Shown piece after piece: positions 51,569 through 60,408 of a stretch of 64,000 nt of DNA. The stretch lies in contig NZ_JALPRS010000001.1 of the NCBI RefSeq assembly GCF_023630255.1, forward strand, positions 2,170,001-2,234,000, in the 5' to 3' direction. The notes beneath the pieces were generated by a model. That model ran no database searches, was not told where the DNA came from, and was given only the letters and a program-made list of their open reading frames with translations. Numbering within the stretch: position 1 is the stretch's first letter; each line of letters starts with the position of its first letter. The position numbers were made by a program, and so were the translations under genes. The DNA comes from Pontibacter deserti. Its GTDB lineage: Bacteria; Bacteroidota; Bacteroidia; Cytophagales; Hymenobacteraceae.

Positions 51569-52333
51569 ATTCGCCGGAGCATCGCCTTTAAAAATGCCAT
51601 ACACAGCAGAGCCTGAGCCTGTCATAGAAGCATAAGCAGCTCCTGCCTCGTATAAATTTGCTTTTAGCTCCGCCAGCTCCGAATACTTTGGAAACAGTGA
51701 CTTCTCAAAATCATTGTGCATGATGTCTTTCCAGAGCCTGATATCCTGTTTCAGCACCATTTCGATGGTACAGGTTGGCTTCTCGGGTGTTACGCCGGCA
51801 TATGCCTCAGCGGTTGTAATGTGTATGCCCGGATACACGATCACGCAACTATAGCCACTCAAATCTATAATGGCAGGATCAAAAACATCGCCTCGTTCTA
51901 CAGCAATTACAGGCTTGTTCTCTATAAAAAAAGCGCAGTCGCTGCCCAGCTGACGTGCATAATCCTGCAAAGCCTCTACTGACAGGTTCAGTTCGAACTG
52001 CTTGTTCAGGATACGCAGTACAAAGGCAGCATCTGCAGAGCCTCCACCCAAACCGGCTCCCATAGGTATAACCTTGTGCAGGTGCATGTGCACAGGCGGC
52101 AGCTTATGTTCCTTCTCCAGCAGTTTGTAAGCTTGCAAACACAAGTTGGATTCCGGATTGCCGGGTACAGGTAGCCCGCTCATTGTAAAGCTATTCTCTT
52201 CAGCAGGCAAAATCTCCAGCGCATCGCACCACTGCACCGGGTAAAAGCACGACTCCAGGTTATGGAAACCATCAGGTCGCTTCTTTATTATCTGTAAGCC
52301 TAAATTTATCTTGGCGTTCGGGAAATCAAGCAT
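51524..52333 (-). CDS. ispE: 4-diphosphocytidyl-2-C-methyl-D-erythritol kinase
   Basis: Non-mevalonate isoprenoid pathway kinase of the GHMP family, phosphorylating CDP-methylerythritol. The 269-residue protein has NAKINLGLQIIKKRPDGFHN (about 6-25), the ATP loop PMGAGLGGGSADAAFVLR (about 90-107) and the C-terminal ASMTGSGSAVYGIF (about 236-249). It overlaps the convergent EamA gene by 45 bases, with no terminator between. Confidence 0.95.
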   Translation of the reverse strand: MLDFPNAKINLGLQIIKKRPDGFHNLESCFYPVQWCDALEILPAEENSFTMSGLPVPGNPESNLCLQAYKLLEKEHKLPPVHMHLHKVIPMGAGLGGGSADAAFVLRILNKQFELNLSVEALQDYARQLGSDCAFFIENKPVIAVERGDVFDPAIIDLSGYSCVIVYPGIHITTAEAYAGVTPEKPTCTIEMVLKQDIRLWKDIMHNDFEKSLFPKYSELAELKANLYEAGAAYASMTGSGSAVYGIFKGDAPANLVFPKHYLLWKGLL

Positions 52334-52671
52334 AAAGGGTAGTATTATTGCTGCAAGTAAGCAAATAACGGTTATTGTCTGTACTTGTTCGGGTCTGTTT
52401 TTACGGCCAGCACTTTATTTTTAAAACTTCAGTATCCGTGGCAAACATACTGAAAAGTATATACGTATGCGTTAGCTGCACAGCTGCCAATACCTGGTAC
52501 CTCTCTTTTTAATGCTTTAATTATAAATTTCAGGAGCTGCACTTACAATAAAAAGAAGTATAATCGTTGGCAAAGTATAGTGCTTATTATTCCGCAACAG
52601 CTGGCTGATTGCCAGTATGTTCTTCAAAAGATTTTCGCTTACTTGTATAGCAGTAACTGCCACCAACCCTG
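52334..52671. other. 338-base gap, nothing recognised
   Basis: The longest gene-free stretch. It contains AAGTATA words (near 52455, 52556 and 52574) and short runs of A and T but no tRNA, hairpin terminator, riboswitch-like conserved sequence or plausible short gene that I can recognise. It should contain both the ispE and the DegT promoters. Confidence 0.6.
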
Positions 52672-53811
52672 ATGAAGCAATTAAATTACAGACCGGGTCG
52701 CATCTTTTTATCGGTGCCGCATATGGGCGGGCATGAACGCAACTATGTGCAGAAAGCACTGGAAGATAACTGGGTAACAACAGCTGGCCCTAACATACCA
52801 GGGTTTGAACACGACGTTTGCCAGCACACCAATGCACAACATGCCGTGGCGTTGAGCTCTGGCACGGCAGCACTGCACCTGGCCCTGCGCGTTCTAGGCG
52901 TTCAGCCCGGCGATGAAGTGATCTGCTCTACTTTTACGTTTGTGGCATCAGCTAACCCTATTTTGTATGTAGGCGCTACCCCGGTTTTTGTAGACAGCGA
53001 ACCGGAAACCTGGAACATGAGCCCCGAGCTACTGGAGCAGGCCATAAGTGCAGGTATAGCGCGCGGCAAAAAACCTACTTGTATCATGCTGGTGCACCTG
53101 TATGGTATGCCCGCTAAAATGAAGGAGATAATGGAGGTGGCTGACCGTTATGAGATACCTGTTCTGGAAGATGCTGCCGAGGCACTTGGCTCCAGGTACA
53201 GCGGCCACCAGGTAGGCACCTTCGGTAAAATTGGTGTATTTTCTTTTAACGGGAATAAAATAGTTACCACTTCGGGAGGTGGTGCTCTGGTTACTGCAGA
53301 TGCCAGACTGGCTGAAGAAGCTGCTTTTTTAGCTAACCAGGCAAAAGAACAGGCGCCTTTTTACCTGCACTCCCAGATGGGCTACAACTACCTGTTAAGC
53401 AATGTAAGCGCAGGTATTGGCCGTGGGCAGTTAGAAGTACTGGAGAAAAGAGTGAAGCAGCGTCGCGAGATTTATACTTACTACAAAGACCAGTTACGCG
53501 ACATAGAAGGTTTATACTTTGCCCCTGAGCCGAAAGGCTGTTTCTCGAACCGCTGGCTTACTACTGTGCTGCTACCTGAGGGTTTTAAACCGGAGCAGGT
53601 ACGCCAGGAACTGGAAAATGACAACATAGAAACGCGCCCACTTTGGAAGCCCATGCACCAGCAGCCTCTTTTTGCTGAGCATACATTCTTCGGCAACGGT
53701 ACCAGCGACCAGTTATTTGAACGTGGCCTTTGCCTGCCAAGCAGCAGCAGCATGACCGAAGAAGAACAGGAAAAGGTGATCAGAGCGCTTAAGCAGGCGC
53801 TAGCTGATTAA
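52672..53811 (+). CDS. DegT/DnrJ/EryC1/StrS family sugar aminotransferase (PglE/PseC-like)
   Basis: A 379-residue fold-type I PLP enzyme that transfers an amino group to a keto-sugar nucleotide. LSVPHMGGHERNYVQKAL (about 13-30), LSSGTAALHLALRVLGVQPG (about 61-80), the cofactor Asp in LEDAAEALGS (about 165-174) and Schiff-base K196 in FSFNGNKIVTTSGGG are all present. Length and motifs fit 4-amino sugar synthases of the PglE type. It stands alone; a PglD/NeuD-type acetyltransferase that could act next is encoded at 7552-8187. One base separates it from the convergent trans-sulfuration gene. Confidence 0.9.
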   Translation: MKQLNYRPGRIFLSVPHMGGHERNYVQKALEDNWVTTAGPNIPGFEHDVCQHTNAQHAVALSSGTAALHLALRVLGVQPGDEVICSTFTFVASANPILYVGATPVFVDSEPETWNMSPELLEQAISAGIARGKKPTCIMLVHLYGMPAKMKEIMEVADRYEIPVLEDAAEALGSRYSGHQVGTFGKIGVFSFNGNKIVTTSGGGALVTADARLAEEAAFLANQAKEQAPFYLHSQMGYNYLLSNVSAGIGRGQLEVLEKRVKQRREIYTYYKDQLRDIEGLYFAPEPKGCFSNRWLTTVLLPEGFKPEQVRQELENDNIETRPLWKPMHQQPLFAEHTFFGNGTSDQLFERGLCLPSSSSMTEEEQEKVIRALKQALAD

Positions 53812-53812
53812 G

Positions 53813-54943
53813 CTATACTTTACTTAGCCCTCGTTCAAGGTCAGCAAGTAGTTCCTCTGGCTCTTCTATACCTACTGATAAGCGTATTACCCCGGTTGTT
53901 ATACCTATCTTTTTTTGCTGCTCCGGCGAGAGTGCTCTATGTGACGTGCCAAGCGGGTACGAAATAGAAGTACTTACCCCTGCCAGCGATGGTGCAAAAG
54001 GTATCTGCTCCAACCCTTGCATAAACCTGTTCACAGCCTCCGTGTCATCCTTAATCCGGAAACTGAGCATTCCTCCGAACATGCCTTTACCCTGGTTTTT
54101 AGTTAACTCATGCTGCGGATGCTGTGGAAGCCCCGGGTACCATACCTGCTCTACTTTTGGGTGTTGCTGCAGGTACTCAGCTATAGTTTGGGCATTGCTG
54201 CAGTGCTGCTTCATACGCAGACGTAACGTTTTTAAGCCACGTGCAGCCAGCCAACTCTCAAAAGGGCTTAGGTTCAGGCCATAGGTCATCATAACTTTCT
54301 GCACACGCTGCAGGTCCTCCTCCGTCTGGCATACTACCACACCCGCTGTTACATCGCTGTGCCCAGACAAGTATTTGGTTACACTATGGATCACGATATC
54401 TGCCCCTAAGCCAAGTGGCTTGGTAAGTACAGGGGTGGCAAAGGTGTTATCAATAACTAATTTAATCTGATGCTTCTTCGTCTGCTCAGCTAGTTGTTTC
54501 AGATCAAACACCATCAGCAGCGGGTTGCTCATAGTCTCAGCTAAGAACAGTCGCGTATTTGGCTGTACCAGTTCATCAAAAGTATAGGTAGCCTCCGACG
54601 GTACATAAGTTACCTCAATGCCAATACGGCTCAACTCCTGTGTTAGCAGAGATGATGATCCGCCATATATTTCTTCTGCACACAACACATGGTCGCCAGC
54701 CTTACAAACTGCAAGTATAGCTGCCAGTATAGCCGACATCCCCGAGGAAGTAACCACTGCTCCTACTCCACCTTCCAGCTTATTAACCTCATTTGCCAGC
54801 TCATCTGAATTAGGGTTTGCATAGCGCGAATACATGTAGCGTTGTCCCGGCTGTTCAAAGTATAGCTCCAGCTCGTTCACGTCATCAAACGTAAAAACAG
54901 AGGTCTGGAAAATGGGCGTAGCTTTAGGTTTTATGTGCGGCAT
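53813..54943 (-). CDS. Trans-sulfuration PLP enzyme (cystathionine gamma-synthase/lyase family)
   Basis: A 376-residue member of the Cys/Met metabolism family. YSRYANPNSDELANEV (about 38-53), SSGMSAILAAILAVCKAGDH (about 66-85), YGGSSSLL (about 93-100), VIDNTFATPVLTKPLGLGAD (about 153-172) and Schiff-base K190 in HSVTKYLSGHSD are hallmarks. Synthase, lyase and O-acylhomoserine sulfhydrylase cannot be distinguished safely; the size favours synthase or lyase. Monocistronic. Confidence 0.9.
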   Translation of the reverse strand: MPHIKPKATPIFQTSVFTFDDVNELELYFEQPGQRYMYSRYANPNSDELANEVNKLEGGVGAVVTSSGMSAILAAILAVCKAGDHVLCAEEIYGGSSSLLTQELSRIGIEVTYVPSEATYTFDELVQPNTRLFLAETMSNPLLMVFDLKQLAEQTKKHQIKLVIDNTFATPVLTKPLGLGADIVIHSVTKYLSGHSDVTAGVVVCQTEEDLQRVQKVMMTYGLNLSPFESWLAARGLKTLRLRMKQHCSNAQTIAEYLQQHPKVEQVWYPGLPQHPQHELTKNQGKGMFGGMLSFRIKDDTEAVNRFMQGLEQIPFAPSLAGVSTSISYPLGTSHRALSPEQQKKIGITTGVIRLSVGIEEPEELLADLERGLSKV

Positions 54944-55158
54944 GATCAGGGCTTAAATCGAGCATTAAGTTAAGCAGGAAACTATAAATATTTACCATTA
55001 AAAGCCGCTATATAAGTTATTGTTAATTAAACTACTTTAAACTTAAGCACATCGGTTCGCCATTAATTAAAATTATAGTACTTTAGTATTAAATTATCTG
55101 GTTTTAAGCATTTCTTGTCCAGATAAGCTGCTTATGCTTTCCAACTATAAACCCTTTT

Positions 55159-57249
55159 ATGAAACACATTCTACTCCTTCTATCACTCTGTCTGCAAACA
55201 AGCTTATTACTTGCTCAACAACTTGAATACCCAACAACAACTAAGGTAGCAGTTACTGATACTTTCTATAACCAGCATATTGTACGGGATGAATACCGTT
55301 GGCTGGAAGCGCAGAACAGCCCTGAAGTTACAAAGTGGGTAGATGAGCAGAACAAGCTTTCAAAGAAACATTTAGTAAAAGCCTCGAATCAAACCAATGC
55401 TTTCCTGGCTATAGATAAGTATTCTTATGTAAGTGTTTCACAAAACTATACTAAAGTTGGTAACTATTATTTCCGGTATTACTATTATAACAATAACGGA
55501 ACACCTGCGCTTTACTATAAATCAGAGATGAGCGATAAACCTGAACAGGATGATCTGCATCCGCTGGTTGACCCGTTACACATTTCTGCTAAAGACAAAA
55601 TTACACTCAGAGGATTTGATGTATCTAAAAACTCTGAGTTGCTTGCTTACCAGTTTAGCCGGAACGGGAGCGATTGGGCTGAAATAAAAGTAGTTGAGTT
55701 GAAAGGTGCTATACATCGCAAAGATCACCTTAAAGATGTAAAGTTCTCCAGCATCTCTTGGAAAGGGAATGGCTTCTTTTATGCAGCATACCCAAATGGT
55801 GGAAATCAGAAGATATTCTACCACCAGATGGGCACCGACCAAAGCGATGATAAAGTAATTTATGAAAGCGCTAACCCTGCTACTACCTTAGATTTTCTGA
55901 CAACAATTGATGAGCGCTATTTTGTATTAACTGTTAGGAATGAGAAAAACGGCTCTAAAACGTTCTATTATATAGATTATGATGAACAGGAACAGTCCCA
56001 GCTAAAGCCTTTACTGGCAAACATCCGGTTCGGACTTGATATTTTGGGCACGCACAATGGCAAGTTTATAGCTCAAACCAACCACAATGCCAACTTTCAT
56101 AGATTAATAGAAATAGACCCGGCTAACCCTACAAACTGGAAAGTTATTGTTCCTGAATTTGAAAAAACGGCTATGCTTGAGACCTTTTTATCGAAGGACA
56201 GAATTATAGTTACTTATCTCACTAAAGGACACCCGTTACTTACTGTTTTTGACTATACCGGTAAACTGCTTTATAAACTCGATCTACCTGTAGCGACAAC
56301 AATTGGAAACTTTACCGGCTCCCCAGATGACGAAGAAATACTTTACAGGTATTCTTCATTTACTTTCCCTACAATAGTTTATAAATTCAATGTAAAAACG
56401 TTTGAACGAAAGCTAACTGAACGAACCACTGTAACTTATGACTTAGATAAATTTGAATACAAGTATGTAGAATATCCTGCAAAAGATGGTACTCTTATAC
56501 CCATGACACTTGTGTATGAAAAGGGTTTGAAACTGAATGGTAAGAACCCTACACTGCTGAAAACCTATGGAGGCTTTGGTGCTATTTCTGAACCTGGGTA
56601 CTCCCCTGGCCTGATCCACTTCATAAAAAACGGTGGTGTGTTTGCCTTTGCTTCTGTTAGAGGTGGTGGAGAGCTAGGCTCTAAATGGGCAATGGAAGGG
56701 CGAGGGAAGTATAAACAAAATACTTTTGACGACTTCATTGCCGGAGCAGAATATCTGATCTCTTCAGGCTATACTTCTCCTGAAAAACTGGCAACTACAG
56801 GTGCTTCAAATGGAGGCCTTGTAGTTGCGACGGCAGCAATTCAACGTCCAGATTTGTTTAAAGCTGTAGTACCTGTTGTAGCCCCACTAGATATGTTACG
56901 CTTCGAAAAATTTACGATCGGTGTATTTCATACAGATGAATATGGTACTGTAACGAATAACGAAGGCTTTAAGTCGCTGATCAACTACTCGCCGTTGCAT
57001 AACATTAAGGACAACGTTAACTATCCGGCAATGCTCATCATGACTTCTGATACTGATGATCGTGTACCGCCGCTGCACTCTTTTAAGTTTGCAGCCAAGC
57101 TCCAGAACAGTAAGGCCCAGACTAACCCCGTTCTACTTCGCGTTGAAGGTCAGGCCGGTCACTACGGAGCAAACGGCATCTATTCAAACGTGCGGGAAGA
57201 AGCTGACATTTATGCTTTTATCATGCAACAGCTTTCAAACAGCAAATAG
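55159..57249 (+). CDS. Prolyl oligopeptidase family (S9A) peptidase, exported
   Basis: A 696-residue secreted serine peptidase. A signal peptide (1-19, ending SLLLAQ) is followed by a seven-bladed propeller (about 90-430) that gates the active site, and an alpha/beta hydrolase domain with S550 in TTGASNGGLV, Asp near 634 in SDTDDRVPP and H668 in EGQAGHYGANG. YEKGLKLNGKNPTLLKTYGG (about 453-472) begins the hydrolase domain. It likely trims proline-containing peptides in the periplasm. A perfect hairpin starts at its stop codon. Confidence 0.95.
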   Translation: MKHILLLLSLCLQTSLLLAQQLEYPTTTKVAVTDTFYNQHIVRDEYRWLEAQNSPEVTKWVDEQNKLSKKHLVKASNQTNAFLAIDKYSYVSVSQNYTKVGNYYFRYYYYNNNGTPALYYKSEMSDKPEQDDLHPLVDPLHISAKDKITLRGFDVSKNSELLAYQFSRNGSDWAEIKVVELKGAIHRKDHLKDVKFSSISWKGNGFFYAAYPNGGNQKIFYHQMGTDQSDDKVIYESANPATTLDFLTTIDERYFVLTVRNEKNGSKTFYYIDYDEQEQSQLKPLLANIRFGLDILGTHNGKFIAQTNHNANFHRLIEIDPANPTNWKVIVPEFEKTAMLETFLSKDRIIVTYLTKGHPLLTVFDYTGKLLYKLDLPVATTIGNFTGSPDDEEILYRYSSFTFPTIVYKFNVKTFERKLTERTTVTYDLDKFEYKYVEYPAKDGTLIPMTLVYEKGLKLNGKNPTLLKTYGGFGAISEPGYSPGLIHFIKNGGVFAFASVRGGGELGSKWAMEGRGKYKQNTFDDFIAGAEYLISSGYTSPEKLATTGASNGGLVVATAAIQRPDLFKAVVPVVAPLDMLRFEKFTIGVFHTDEYGTVTNNEGFKSLINYSPLHNIKDNVNYPAMLIMTSDTDDRVPPLHSFKFAAKLQNSKAQTNPVLLRVEGQAGHYGANGIYSNVREEADIYAFIMQQLSNSK

Positions 57250-57304
57250 CTTATCTAACTATAAACCCGGCTACAAATTAGCCTGGTTTATAGTTAGATA
57301 AGCT
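57248..57304 (+). terminator. Perfect 20-base hairpin at the S9 peptidase stop
   Basis: Arms 57248-57267 and 57285-57304 are perfectly complementary (AGCTTATCTAACTATAAACC and its complement), with further inner pairing GGCT/AGCC. The stem overlaps the stop codon and contains both AACTATA and TATAGTT. The following tail is only weakly T-rich, so it may be an RNA stabiliser rather than a classic terminator. Confidence 0.75.
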
Positions 57305-57338
57305 TTATAGTAGCTTGACTTATCTCTGAATTTGCACT

Positions 57339-57548
57339 ATGTCTTCAGTTATAGCTTTTTCAGTAGTTCTGCTTTTGCCAATCATTTTCATAGGCATTGG
57401 CTATTACTTTGATTATAAACAGGATAAGCAGACTTTTCTTAGGACACTTAAAGGCGTTATAATAGCCATTGTTACTTTAGTGATGAGTTATGCCTGCAAG
57501 AATACAGTCGATGGCATTTTATATTCCCTATTGCAGAAACTTTGGTAA
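57339..57548 (+). CDS. Small membrane protein, 69 residues
   Basis: Two membrane helices are predicted (about 4-24 and 39-54) joined by a charged loop DYKQDKQTFLRTLKGV; a single cysteine follows (SYACKNTVDGIL). I recognise no family. Its position between the S9 peptidase hairpin and the GH13 gene, 52 bases before the latter, allows co-transcription with the latter. Confidence 0.5.
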   Translation: MSSVIAFSVVLLLPIIFIGIGYYFDYKQDKQTFLRTLKGVIIAIVTLVMSYACKNTVDGILYSLLQKLW

Positions 57549-57600
57549 TTTAAATTTTTGTATCAAATTCTTTTGCAAAGAGTTATTTAAGATAAGTTTC

Positions 57601-59496
57601 ATGATCCTCAAGTCTTATTCTGAAAAAAAATTACTTCTAAAACTAGGTTTAGTTTCTCTTTTCTTGTTTTCAGGATGTAAACAACCTACTCAGAAGTCAA
57701 CACAAACTATAGAAAACCAGAAAACTGAAATGAGCTCTGAATTTGTACCGCATTGGTCTAAAACTGTAGTGTGGTATCAGATATTCCCGGAGAGATTTAG
57801 AAATGGAGATAAGAGTAACGACCCTACTGTTGCAGATATTAAGGGAGCCGACCCAAAAGAAAGCCCGAAAGCCTGGCAGGTTCACCCATGGGGAAGTGAT
57901 TGGTACAAACTCCAGGATTATGAGAAAAAAAATGGCGAACCTGAAATGTGGAAACACCTGCTCAGACGGCGCTATGGAGGCGATCTCCAAGGAATAATTG
58001 ATAAACTGGATTATCTCCAGGAGCTAGGTATTACTGCTATCTACTTAAATCCCGTATTCCAATCGCCCTCATTACATAAGTATGATGGGGAAAGCTATCA
58101 TCACATTGATCCTACTTTCGGACCGGACCCGGCAGGAGACAGAAAGCTGATCGCAACAGAAGACCCCTTAGATCCATCTACCTGGGTATGGACCAGCGCC
58201 GATAAATTAGCTTTAAAGCTGATCAGAGAAGCACACAACAGGGATATGAAAATCATATTTGATGGTGTTTTCAATCACTTAGGCTATAACAGTTTTGCTT
58301 TTCAGGATGTCGTAAAAAATCAGCAGAACTCACCTTACAAAGACTGGTTCATTATCAAATCCTGGGATGATCCTAAAAAAGGAACTTCCTTCGATTATGA
58401 AGGGTGGTTTGGAGTAAAGTCGCTTCCTGAGCTACGGGAAGACAGTACCGGAATTGTGGCAGGTCCTAAGCACTATATTTTTAATGCTACAGAGCGCTGG
58501 ATGAACCCTAAAGGAGAGGGAATTGAAAACGGAATTGACGGTTGGAGATTAGACGTGGCCTTTTGTGTTGGCCATCCCTTCTGGAAAAAGTGGAGAAAGC
58601 ATGTCCGGTCGATAAATCCTGAGGCTTATATGACAGCTGAGATTGTTGATACACCAGACAAAGTAAAGCCCTATATGCAGGGAGATGAATTTGATGGCGA
58701 GATGAACTATAACTTTGCTTTCGCATCGGCTGAGTTCTTTTTTAATCCTGATGCTATGCGCATTTCTGCAACAGAATATGATAAAAGATTAAAGGAACTG
58801 AGAGAGTTATACCCTACAGGTGTAGCCTACGCTTCACAAAACCTGTTCGGAAGTCATGACTCAAACAGAATAGGCTCACATATTGTAAACCGGGGTATTG
58901 GTAACTTCAGAGACTGGGGGAAATATTTTAACACTTCCGTTGCCCTAAATAACTCAAATTACTCCACACGTAAGCCTCAACCCGAAGACATTCAGCTACA
59001 GAAATTGTTTGCTATTATGCAGATGACTTATGTTGGCGCACCTATGATCTACTATGGAGATGAAGTAGGCATGTGGGGTGGCAACGATCCTGATGCCAGA
59101 AAACCAATGATCTGGGATGATATTAAATATGAGGATGAAGTATTCAATGCGAATGGCACCAGACATGCTCCTGATAAAGTAGAGATAAACCAGTCTTTAT
59201 TTAACCATTATAAAAAGCTTGTCCATATCAGAAAAAACAACCCTGCTTTACAATTAGGCACCTACAAAACGTTACTTGCTGACGATGAAAATGATCTTCT
59301 GGTATTTGAACGCAACTATAACGGGGAAAACGTTATTGTTGTCATAAACAATAGCTCTAAAGAGGCAGAAGTTAAGCTGCCTGAACTAGGTGGCAAATGC
59401 TTTAAAGATCAATTAAGCTCCAATGAGTTAAAAAAAGGTGGCAGAATTATAGTTCCGGGTAAATGGGGGCTAATCCTATCTAGCTGTTCTGAATAG
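57601..59496 (+). CDS. GH13 alpha-amylase family lipoprotein (neopullulanase/cyclomaltodextrinase-like)
   Basis: A 631-residue lipoprotein; the signal ends SLFLFSGCKQ with lipidated cysteine near residue 24, which is why the start at 57601 is preferred to the longer frame. The catalytic (beta/alpha)8 barrel opens with VVWYQIFPERFRNGDKSND (about 55-73). Conserved regions are FDGVFNHLG (region I), DGWRLDVAF with the nucleophile Asp (region II), YMTAEIVD with the acid Glu (region III) and GSHDSNRIGSH (region IV). A beta-sandwich domain C ends the protein. Cleaves alpha-glucans at the cell surface or periplasm. No SusC/SusD genes adjoin it. Confidence 0.93.
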   Translation: MILKSYSEKKLLLKLGLVSLFLFSGCKQPTQKSTQTIENQKTEMSSEFVPHWSKTVVWYQIFPERFRNGDKSNDPTVADIKGADPKESPKAWQVHPWGSDWYKLQDYEKKNGEPEMWKHLLRRRYGGDLQGIIDKLDYLQELGITAIYLNPVFQSPSLHKYDGESYHHIDPTFGPDPAGDRKLIATEDPLDPSTWVWTSADKLALKLIREAHNRDMKIIFDGVFNHLGYNSFAFQDVVKNQQNSPYKDWFIIKSWDDPKKGTSFDYEGWFGVKSLPELREDSTGIVAGPKHYIFNATERWMNPKGEGIENGIDGWRLDVAFCVGHPFWKKWRKHVRSINPEAYMTAEIVDTPDKVKPYMQGDEFDGEMNYNFAFASAEFFFNPDAMRISATEYDKRLKELRELYPTGVAYASQNLFGSHDSNRIGSHIVNRGIGNFRDWGKYFNTSVALNNSNYSTRKPQPEDIQLQKLFAIMQMTYVGAPMIYYGDEVGMWGGNDPDARKPMIWDDIKYEDEVFNANGTRHAPDKVEINQSLFNHYKKLVHIRKNNPALQLGTYKTLLADDENDLLVFERNYNGENVIVVINNSSKEAEVKLPELGGKCFKDQLSSNELKKGGRIIVPGKWGLILSSCSE

Positions 59497-59697
59497 TTAT
59501 AGTTTACTATAAACGAATCATTTCTATTGGTTATAAGACTTTACTTCACGCTTATTAAGTAAACGAAAACGCAGATAAGCACTATAATCTTTCCATTTAA
59601 GAAATCGTTTAAGGAGCATTAAGTATCAAATTGTAGCCATAAAAGTTAGCAACTTACAAGCGCGTTCACATCTACTTAAACTATAAAATCTGAAACT

Positions 59698-60078
59698 ATG
59701 GCAAAGTCTGCAACCGATTTAGTAAAAGAAGCTAAACAAAACATCGAGAACCTGACCCCTGAGCAGGTACACGAAGAACTGAAGAATGGTAATGCAACAC
59801 TTATTGATATCAGGGAGAGTGAAGAACTGAGCCAGAATGGTAAAATTGCAGGGTCTACGCACTCTCCACGTGGTATGATTGAGTTTCATGCAGACGAATC
59901 ATTGCCTTACCACAAACCTGAGTTCGACAAGAACAAGCGACTGATCCTGCATTGTGCTGGCGGAGGACGTTCGGCTCTGGCAACTGTTACATTAAAGCAA
60001 ATGGGTTATAACAATGTCGCACACATGGATGGCGGCTATAATGCCTGGAAAGAGGCCGGTTACCCTGTTACAGAATAA
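59698..60078 (+). CDS. Single-domain rhodanese-like protein
   Basis: A 126-residue cytoplasmic protein with one rhodanese domain (about 18-124). VHEELKNGNATLIDIRESEE (about 24-43) forms the first strands; the active-site loop is HCAGGGRSAL (about 82-91) with the catalytic cysteine C83; MDGGYNAWKEAGYPV ends the domain as usual. Transfers sulfane sulfur to an unknown acceptor. Alone, in front of a bidirectional terminator shared with atpC. Confidence 0.92.
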   Translation: MAKSATDLVKEAKQNIENLTPEQVHEELKNGNATLIDIRESEELSQNGKIAGSTHSPRGMIEFHADESLPYHKPEFDKNKRLILHCAGGGRSALATVTLKQMGYNNVAHMDGGYNAWKEAGYPVTE

Positions 60079-60096
60079 GTATAATTAAGTATAAAA

Positions 60097-60137
60097 CAAA
60101 AACGCCTTCTGCTCATAAAGAACAGAAGGCGTTTTTG
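60097..60137. terminator. Bidirectional terminator
   Basis: CAAAAACGCCTTCTG/CAGAAGGCGTTTTTG, a perfect 15-base stem between the rhodanese gene and convergent atpC. Confidence 0.94.
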
Positions 60138-60156
60138 ATATTGTAGATAGATATCG

Positions 60157-60402
60157 TTACTCGATCACAGATTCGGCAAGTACAATGATCTTATTGTTCA
60201 GTACTTCTACCACACCGCCATCAACGGTAAAGAACTCCTGTCCTTTTTTGGTAGTTACCCGGATTCTGCCTCTTTCCATGGTGCTGATAAGTGGAGCGTG
60301 CGAGTTCAGAACTTCGAAAGAGCCGTTAGCTCCCGGAAACTGTGCAGCATCTACCTCACCGGCAAAAACCTTTTTATCTGGTGTGATTATCTCTAAATAC
60401 AT
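60157..60402 (-). CDS. atpC: ATP synthase F1 epsilon subunit (short form)
   Basis: Rotor-associated inhibitory subunit of F1. Only the N-terminal beta-sandwich is present: MYLEIITPDKKVFAGEVDAA, PGANGSFEVLNSHAPLISTM (about 25-44) and TVDGGVVEVLNNKIIVLAE (about 59-77). At 81 residues it lacks the C-terminal helical inhibitory domain of the 130-140-residue form, a feature common in Bacteroidota. It follows atpD, separated by the repeat at 60409-60490. Confidence 0.95.
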   Translation of the reverse strand: MYLEIITPDKKVFAGEVDAAQFPGANGSFEVLNSHAPLISTMERGRIRVTTKKGQEFFTVDGGVVEVLNNKIIVLAESVIE

Positions 60403-60408
60403 CTTTAT

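Noticed and set aside
57490-57600. N-terminal extension of the GH13 protein
   Set aside because: It would put 37 residues before a clear lipoprotein signal and overlap the small membrane protein gene; the ATG at 57601 fits better.
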